This document shows positions 43,791 to 49,008 of a stretch of DNA of 49,008 bases, one piece after another (position 1 is the first letter of the stretch; every line of letters begins with the position of its first letter). The notes under the pieces were generated by a model that saw only the letters and a program-made list of their open reading frames with translations, did no database searches and was not told the DNA's origin. The translations under genes and the position numbers were made by a program. Origin of the DNA: JBCCEV01 sp039030125 (lineage in GTDB: Bacteria; Pseudomonadota; Gammaproteobacteria; Ga0077536); contig JBCCEV010000004.1 in assembly GCA_039030125.1 (NCBI GenBank), positions 1 through 49,008 of the forward strand, read 5' to 3'.

Positions 43791-44665
43791 GGCCGTAACC
43801 AACGCTCGATAATGAGTTCTGCGCAGCGTCCGCTTTCGTTAAGAGGCAGGCGCCTTGCGGTGCTTGGCGCGGGGCCGCGATCGGGGCGGTAGTAGTCAAT
43901 CAGGCCGCGCTTAACGAGATCATTAATTGCATTAACAACACGGCCTGGGCGACGGGTTGGCACCGGGAGGACCCCAACTTGCGCACCACCGCTTAAGGCT
44001 TCATAGACCATCGACATGCTGTCCTGAGAAACCCACACCGTTTGAGCGCGTTGCAGGCGGCTCGGTAACCAGTCGCTATCGGTGCGGTGATGGTCAAAAA
44101 ACCGCACGTTATCGTTAACCAAATCTCCCAGTTGATGAGAAGTAAGCTCCGGTGTGCGCCTTGAATTCGCCAACTCCCAACGCAGTGTCTGATCGCCGGT
44201 GATTTTGGCAACCGCTTGGCGGAGGCCTTCGGGATCCCAAGCGAAGTGTTTAGAAGGTCCACCGATGAGGATCATTCCAAATGGCGCGCGCGACTCATCT
44301 GCGTTCGTGATGGTATTCAATGGGCCGTCTGTAATGATGACGCCATCGCGTTCAGGGACACCGTCGTGTCTTGGAATTAAACACAGATCGAAACATCGGA
44401 TCGGGAGCTGCGGGCGCATGAGGTAAACAGTCCTGGCCGAAAAACGGCGGCCCGCCCGCCACAGCGGGATCTGGCATTGGCGGCCGCAACCCACAACCAG
44501 GTCTGGCCGTGGCAAGGTATTTGCTAGCGTGCGTAGGCCTTGGACGTCGACGTCGAGGGCTGTGATGGGAAGCCGTGTGGCCAACGCATTAACAAGACCT
44601 TCGCTTTGCCGTCCATGTCCCGGTTTACCGTCGGTAAGGCGCCAGAGGACCAGGGGCGCGGGCAC
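43787..44665 (-). CDS. ELM1-family putative glycosyltransferase
   Basis: A 292-residue protein matching the ELM1/DUF1022 family: VLWRLTDGKPGHGRQSEGL at the N-terminus, IGGPSKHFAW, and VSQDSMSMVYEALSGGAQVG. The mitochondrial relative is linked to fission, but bacterial members are thought to be GT-B glycosyltransferases. It lies between ilvE (26 bases) and the GT4 gene, suggesting work on the same glycan. Confidence 0.82.
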   Translation of the reverse strand: MPAPLVLWRLTDGKPGHGRQSEGLVNALATRLPITALDVDVQGLRTLANTLPRPDLVVGCGRQCQIPLWRAGRRFSARTVYLMRPQLPIRCFDLCLIPRHDGVPERDGVIITDGPLNTITNADESRAPFGMILIGGPSKHFAWDPEGLRQAVAKITGDQTLRWELANSRRTPELTSHQLGDLVNDNVRFFDHHRTDSDWLPSRLQRAQTVWVSQDSMSMVYEALSGGAQVGVLPVPTRRPGRVVNAINDLVKRGLIDYYRPDRGPAPSTARRLPLNESGRCAELIIERWLRP

Positions 44666-44691
44666 GACCTAGAGCGCTCGCGTCACGGCAG

Positions 44692-45615
44692 CTAAGCGAC
44701 CGGCGTTAGCCAACCATCGAGTCCAGCGCGGCGTCCTTCGACGACATCCAAGTAGGCGCTCTGGAGTTGCTTGCTGATTGGACCGATGTGGCCGACGCCA
44801 ATACGACGATTGTCGAGTTCGCGGATCGGTGTAACTTCGGCTGCGGTACCGGTAAAGAACGCCTCATCGCTGATATAGATTTCATCTCGAGTGATGCGTT
44901 TCTCGATAACCTCAAAGCCTTCCTCATGCGCGAGCTTAATGACGGTGTCCCTTGTGATCCCCTCCAGCGCCGAGGTGATCTCTGGCGTGTAAATGATGCC
45001 GTTGCGCACGATGAAAATATTCTCACCGCTACCTTCGGCGACCATGCCGTCGGCATCGAGCAGCAGTGCTTCGTCATAACCATCGCGCGCGGCTTCTTGC
45101 AGGGCGAGGACCGAATTGATGTAGTTGCCGCAGGCCTTCGCGCGACACATGATGCTGTTGACTAAATGGCGCGTGTAGGACGAGGTTTTGATCCGGATCC
45201 CCTTGGTGAGCGCTTCTTCACCCAAATAAGCGCCCCAATACCAAGCGGCGATCGAGACGTGTGAAGAAAGAGATTGCGCATGCAGCCCCATACCTTCCGA
45301 GCCATAGTAGACCAGCGGGCGAACGTATGCTGAATCAAGCTTATTGCGCTTGATTGCTTCGACGCAGGCGTCGCGGATGACGTCGAACTCGTAAGGCACA
45401 TCCATTTCCAGGATATGCGCGGTATCGAACAGGCGTTGGACATGATCATCGAGGCGGAAAACCATCGTGCCTTGATCGGTTTGATAGGCACGAATTCCTT
45501 CAAACGCGCCCACGCCGTAGTGAAGCGTGTGGGTAAGGACGTGCACATTAGCCTCGCGCCATGGCACGAATTCGCCGTCCATCCAGATTTCGCCATCACG
45601 ATCTGAATAGCTCAT
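44692..45615 (-). CDS. ilvE: Branched-chain amino acid aminotransferase
   Basis: IlvE makes the last transamination in valine, leucine and isoleucine synthesis with PLP. The 307-residue class IV aminotransferase has Lys160 in CRAKACGNY as PLP lysine and HYGVGAFEGIR near the N-terminus. AGGAGA precedes the ATG. ilvE next to LPS-core genes is also the order in Pseudomonas, as I recall. Confidence 0.96.
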   Translation of the reverse strand: MSYSDRDGEIWMDGEFVPWREANVHVLTHTLHYGVGAFEGIRAYQTDQGTMVFRLDDHVQRLFDTAHILEMDVPYEFDVIRDACVEAIKRNKLDSAYVRPLVYYGSEGMGLHAQSLSSHVSIAAWYWGAYLGEEALTKGIRIKTSSYTRHLVNSIMCRAKACGNYINSVLALQEAARDGYDEALLLDADGMVAEGSGENIFIVRNGIIYTPEITSALEGITRDTVIKLAHEEGFEVIEKRITRDEIYISDEAFFTGTAAEVTPIRELDNRRIGVGHIGPISKQLQSAYLDVVEGRRAGLDGWLTPVA

Positions 45616-45837
45616 TGAAATCTCCTCGCTTGAGATGCGACGCGACTCACCGACATTCGCTCACACGCTGGGTGAGCGTTCCTTGTTCAGGGAGGTCTCG
45701 AGCGCGGATGTCGTGGGTCGTCGAAGTGTTGATTTGGCTATCAGCTACCCGTCGTATGAACACGCGGAGCCGAAAACGCCGCGTATTGCACCATAAAACA
45801 CCTTCTAGTGATATAGGAGGCGAAGTTAGCGCCTTTG
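45616..45837. other. 222-base gap upstream of ilvE
   Basis: This gap between fxsA and ilvE contains an inverted repeat close to ilvE and a weak stem (AGGCG/CGCCT with a 7-base loop near 45829) at the fxsA end. I find no convincing gene, leader peptide or T-box in it. Confidence 0.4.
45658..45678. repeat. 7-bp inverted repeat in the ilvE leader
   Basis: CGCTCAC at 45658-45664 pairs with GTGAGCG at 45672-45678 around a 7-base loop, about 43 bases before the ilvE start on the minus strand. It may form a leader hairpin or be a protein-binding site. No T-run follows. Confidence 0.45.
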
Positions 45838-46281
45838 CTATCGGTTATCGCGCTCGACGCGGTAGTCTCCTTCATAAGTGGTGCCGTTGCCATCACCCGG
45901 CGGCGGCCGTCGGGGGGCGGTGACCACCACTTTGGCGGCAAAGTTTTTGACTAGCGCGCGCCGGACCTGCGGGATTAGCAGCACAAACCCCACGGCGTCC
46001 GTGCAAAACCCTGGAGTGAGTAAGAGTGCCCCGGTGACCAGCAGCACCAGGCCTTCCAACAACTCGAGTGCGGGTAACTCGCCGTTTTGTAGATGAGATT
46101 GGGCACGGGCAAGTGTGCTGAGGCCTTCGCGCCGCAATAACCACGCGCCGGCGATTGCGGTGATGATGATCAGCGCGATCGTGGGGCCGGCGCCAAGCCG
46201 CTGACCAACCGTCAAAATCACGTAGATTTCGACGAGAGGAACGGCGATTAGGGCGATCAGTAGCAACAGCAAAATAGGCAT
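45838..46281 (-). CDS. fxsA: FxsA family membrane protein
   Basis: A 147-residue protein with hydrophobic segments near the N-terminus and around residues 75-100, including LLLTPGFCTDAVGF, the FxsA signature. In E. coli FxsA affects phage F exclusion; its normal role is unknown. It is divergent from cutA. In many gammaproteobacteria groES-groEL are nearby; here they are not in view. Confidence 0.9.
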   Translation of the reverse strand: MPILLLLLIALIAVPLVEIYVILTVGQRLGAGPTIALIIITAIAGAWLLRREGLSTLARAQSHLQNGELPALELLEGLVLLVTGALLLTPGFCTDAVGFVLLIPQVRRALVKNFAAKVVVTAPRRPPPGDGNGTTYEGDYRVERDNR

Positions 46282-46349
46282 GGTACGCCTCGGATTGATG
46301 TCAGTCAGGATACAATAGTGCCAGCTAGGTTGGTGGTTGCCCCCTAATA

Positions 46350-46670
46350 ATGAGCGATGCCCTGGTCGTCTTTTGCACCTGTGCGGACCGTAAAACTGCC
46401 GAGCACATTGCCCACTCGGTGGTGGCGGCTGAGCTTGCGAGCTGTGTCAACGAAGTGTCGGGGATCCGCTCGCACTATCGTTGGGAGGGAAAAATAACCA
46501 CCGATGAGGAGATCTTGCTCATCATCAAGACCACCAGGGCCTCTTATCCGCGCTTGGAGAAAACGATCCTTGCCGCGCACCCTTATGAACTACCCGAGGT
46601 TGTCGCAGTCCCTATCGAATGCGGATTAGAAGGCTATCTCAGGTGGATCGAGGACAATACCTCGCCGTGA
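46350..46670 (+). CDS. cutA: Divalent-cation tolerance protein CutA
   Basis: A 106-residue CutA1 protein: CTCADRKTAEHIAHSVVAAELASCVN, then SHYRWEGKI and HPYELPEVVAVPI, all typical. CutA forms trimers of PII-like fold; its exact role, first linked to copper tolerance, is unclear. The stop overlaps the dsbD start (TGATG), the usual cutA-dsbD pair. Confidence 0.95.
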   Translation: MSDALVVFCTCADRKTAEHIAHSVVAAELASCVNEVSGIRSHYRWEGKITTDEEILLIIKTTRASYPRLEKTILAAHPYELPEVVAVPIECGLEGYLRWIEDNTSP

Positions 46671-48451
46671 TGCTTCGGTTGATCAGCCTTTTCCTATTGC
46701 CCTTAGCTTGTTCGGCTAATCCTTTTGCCGCGCTCGATCGTCTCGCCGACGCGCAACCGATCAGCACCTCGTCGGGTAACTTCCTGCCGATGGAGGAGGC
46801 CTTTATCTTCCATGCCGAGGAGTCTGACGGGCGCGTCACTGCAAGCTGGCAGATCGCAGACGGTTACTACCTTTACCGCAACAAAATGGCTATCACTGGC
46901 GCGCTGCCTGGCGCGGTGGGGCCACTCCAGTCGCCGGCCGGCGAGCTCAAAGATGATCCTGAGTTTGGTCAGGTCGAGGTCTATCGAAATTGGGTCTCCG
47001 TGAGCGCCGATATTGTTGAGCGTGGGAATACCCCGATAACGATTGCCTACCAAGGGTGCGCAGAGGATGGCATCTGCTACCCCCCAGCGAAACAACGAAT
47101 CGAGCTTTCACCAACCGCTAGCGGACCCACATTAGCGGTGTCTGCGCCGCTGAACGCTGTCGAGACCGGCCAAGTGGGTGCAATCCGCGAGCGGCTTGCT
47201 AACGCGGGCCTGTGGAAAATCGCGTTAACGTTTTTTGGTTTCGGCGTGCTGCTTTCCCTGACCCCGTGCGTATTTCCGATGATCCCTATCCTCTCCGGCA
47301 TTATCGCGGGACAGCGTGCGCCGATGACGGCGAGGAAAGGTTTCGCGTTGTCTCTTACTTACGTGGTCGCGATGGCAAGCGCCTACGCGATAGCTGGATT
47401 GGTCGCGGCCCTGCTTGGACAAAATCTGCAGGCGGCTTTTCAACATCCGGCGATCATCATCGCTTTCGCCGGCGTCTTTGTGCTGCTGGCTCTGTCGATG
47501 TTTGGTTTTTATGAATTACAGCTACCGAGCACCTGGCAAACTCGGCTTGATGCGCTAAGCCGCTCCCAAGCCGGTGGCAGCTATATTGGCGTAGCCGCGA
47601 TGGGCCTGCTCTCGGCGATCATTGTTGGGCCCTGCGTCGCGCCGCCACTGGCGGCGGGATTGGCATTCATAGGTCACGATGGGCGGCCCGTCATCGGGGG
47701 CTTGTCGCTTTTTGCTATGGGGATCGGCATGGGTGTCCCGCTTTTGATTCTTGGCGTCACCGCCGGCAGCCTACTGCCTGCGGCCGGACGCTGGATGGAA
47801 GGTGTGAAGTTTATCTTCGGGGTCATCTTGCTCGGCGTCGCGGTTTGGTTTTTGGAACGGGTCTTCCCCGGCCCGCTAACCGTCGCTTTGTATGGTTTGT
47901 TACTCGTTGGCACGGCAGCTTTTATTGGCGTTCTCGACACGCAGGCACCGCGTTGGACGAAAGCGCTGGGACTGCCGTTGCTGATTTATGGTGGCGCGTT
48001 GCTGGTCGGCGCGGCGGCTGGTACGAGTGATCCCCTGCAGCCCCTCGCCCAGATGGGGCAGAGCGGCGGCAGCATCGAGGATAGCGCGCCAACCAATTTC
48101 AAAACCCTCTACGATCGACGATCGATTGCCGAGCAACTCGCTCAAGCGCAGCGCGACGGCCGCCCGGTTCTACTTGATGTTTACGCCGATTGGTGCGTTG
48201 AATGTAAGCACTTAGAGAGAGAAACCTTAGCCCACCCGGCGATTAAAGACCGACTGGCGCATTTTGTTTTGTTGCGCGCCGACGTCACCGCCAACAACGA
48301 TGAACATCGCCTGCTCCTGCAACATTATCAACTCTACGGGCCGCCGGCGTTGCTGTTTTTCCGGGACTCGCAAGAGCTCTCCGCCGCCCGGCTGATCGGA
48401 TTTATTGAAGCAGAAGACCTCTCCGCGCACCTCGATCGATTTGCACTTTGA
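46670..48451 (+). CDS. dsbD: Thiol:disulfide interchange protein DsbD
   Basis: DsbD carries reducing power from cytoplasmic thioredoxin to the periplasm. All three cysteine pairs are present: Cys130/Cys136 in the N-terminal domain, Cys200 (TPCVFP) and Cys322 (GPCVAP) in the eight-helix domain, and Cys509/Cys512 (CVEC) in the C-terminal thioredoxin domain. A signal peptide starts the 593-residue protein. The ATG at 46670 overlaps cutA; an upstream in-frame ATG has no signal-peptide context. Confidence 0.95.
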   Translation: MLRLISLFLLPLACSANPFAALDRLADAQPISTSSGNFLPMEEAFIFHAEESDGRVTASWQIADGYYLYRNKMAITGALPGAVGPLQSPAGELKDDPEFGQVEVYRNWVSVSADIVERGNTPITIAYQGCAEDGICYPPAKQRIELSPTASGPTLAVSAPLNAVETGQVGAIRERLANAGLWKIALTFFGFGVLLSLTPCVFPMIPILSGIIAGQRAPMTARKGFALSLTYVVAMASAYAIAGLVAALLGQNLQAAFQHPAIIIAFAGVFVLLALSMFGFYELQLPSTWQTRLDALSRSQAGGSYIGVAAMGLLSAIIVGPCVAPPLAAGLAFIGHDGRPVIGGLSLFAMGIGMGVPLLILGVTAGSLLPAAGRWMEGVKFIFGVILLGVAVWFLERVFPGPLTVALYGLLLVGTAAFIGVLDTQAPRWTKALGLPLLIYGGALLVGAAAGTSDPLQPLAQMGQSGGSIEDSAPTNFKTLYDRRSIAEQLAQAQRDGRPVLLDVYADWCVECKHLERETLAHPAIKDRLAHFVLLRADVTANNDEHRLLLQHYQLYGPPALLFFRDSQELSAARLIGFIEAEDLSAHLDRFAL

Positions 48452-48993
48452 AATCTAAAATCGCGAATTTCTTTCTCCTGCTTGGCTTAGTCATCGTAGC
48501 GGCAGGTGGTGGTTTTTGGGTCGCAAGCGAGCAGCGCGCGAACGACACCGCCGCGCCGCCGCCTTTCATTGAAGCAGAGGTTTACCGCTTTGAGTTCGCC
48601 ACCCCGGCTGGTGAAATGAAAAAACTGGGCGAATGGCAAAAGCATTGGATGGTGGTAAATTTTTGGGCGACCTGGTGCTCGCCATGCCGCCGCGAGATCC
48701 CGGCGTTTATCGATCTGCAAAACAAGTACGCTGACCAAGGTGTGCAGTTTGTCGGGATTGCACTGGATGAGGCGCTCCCTGTTCAACAATTTGCGGAAGA
48801 ACAGGGGATGAATTACCCGGTGCTAGTCGGCGAGGACGACGTAATCGTCTTGATGCAGCACCTTGGCAACCAAATAGGCGCCTTGCCGTTTACTGCGGTG
48901 ATTGCGCCCGGGGGACGCACCTTGTTCGTCAAACAGGGCGAATGGGAAGCCTCTGAGGCCGATGAGTATCTCTCGGAACTGTCTCGGATATAG
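48448..48993 (+). CDS. TlpA-like periplasmic thioredoxin-fold protein
   Basis: A 181-residue protein with an N-terminal membrane anchor (about 7-25) and a TlpA/ResA-type domain with active-site WCSPC (Cys77, Cys80). It should be reduced by DsbD, whose gene overlaps it by 4 nt (TTGA, with a TTG start). Such proteins reduce cytochrome c apoproteins or oxidase copper sites. The gene is complete, 15 bases before the window end. Confidence 0.9.
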   Translation: MKSKIANFFLLLGLVIVAAGGGFWVASEQRANDTAAPPPFIEAEVYRFEFATPAGEMKKLGEWQKHWMVVNFWATWCSPCRREIPAFIDLQNKYADQGVQFVGIALDEALPVQQFAEEQGMNYPVLVGEDDVIVLMQHLGNQIGALPFTAVIAPGGRTLFVKQGEWEASEADEYLSELSRI

Positions 48994-49008
48994 GCGCGAT
49001 TTGCGTCG

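Noticed and set aside
46619..46669. Upstream ATG for dsbD at 46619
   Set aside because: It adds a charged stretch ahead of the signal peptide and overlaps cutA by about 50 nt; the ATG at 46670 gives a normal signal sequence and a TGATG coupling.
1..49008. CRISPR arrays, tRNA or rRNA genes, insertion sequences, prophage
   Set aside because: No regularly spaced repeats, tRNA-like cloverleaf regions, transposase or phage structural genes were recognised; intergenic gaps are too short for most of these.

Overview
The window is almost entirely chromosomal DNA of an aerobic, Gram-negative gammaproteobacterium. Supporting features are LPS-type glycosyltransferases, a sigma-32 gene after ftsYEX, an aa3-type cytochrome c oxidase cluster ordered as I recall it from Pseudomonas, a bioBFCD operon next to comF, and the gyrB-recF-dnaN-dnaA / rpmH-rnpA-yidC-mnmE origin region. 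Genes are tightly packed, with many 1-8 nt overlaps and several overlapping 3' ends. I see no tRNA, rRNA, CRISPR array, insertion sequence or prophage, and no gene-free stretch above 300 bases.

Layout. Bases 1 to about 460 are foreign: an AT-richer open frame encoding a piece of a Polinton/virus-type family B DNA polymerase, joined inside the coaB half of coaBC. This is most likely an assembly chimera or contig-end artefact with eukaryotic (perhaps host) DNA, and only less likely a real insertion. Next come radC, rpmB and rpmG; an acyl desaturase; a GldA/GldF/GldG-like ABC system and mutM; then ggt, a YfhL-type ferredoxin, coaD, rsmD and a paired M16 protease unit on the minus strand. ftsY-ftsE-ftsX-rpoH follows, with a perfect CIRCE operator over the likely rpoH promoter.

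From 16.8 to 25.1 kb lies the oxidase block: heme O and heme A synthases, SURF1, a CxxxC membrane protein, subunits II, I and III, the copper chaperone CtaG and a 41-residue small protein. A multipass protein of unknown function sits after cyoE. Upstream on the same strand are a DUF2244 gene and bioBFCD. comF converges on gyrB.

From 30 to 40 kb is the replication origin region. DnaA boxes flank dnaA on both sides, and two perfect 16-bp parS palindromes lie inside recF, where they are read as the peptide MFHVEH. The rpmH-rnpA junction appears to use a CTG start codon for rnpA. yidD is missing between rnpA and yidC.

From 40 to 45.6 kb is a surface-glycan locus on alternating strands: two family 9 glycosyltransferases, a sulfotransferase-like gene, a family 4 glycosyltransferase and an ELM1-family gene, ending at ilvE. 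The window closes with fxsA and a cutA-dsbD-tlpA redox operon.

Most of the content is well-known housekeeping. The points that merit attention are the eukaryotic-type junction, CIRCE upstream of rpoH, parS inside recF, the rnpA start, the sulfotransferase in the glycan locus, and the unknown membrane protein at the end of the oxidase cluster. I did not find a clearly new multigene system.
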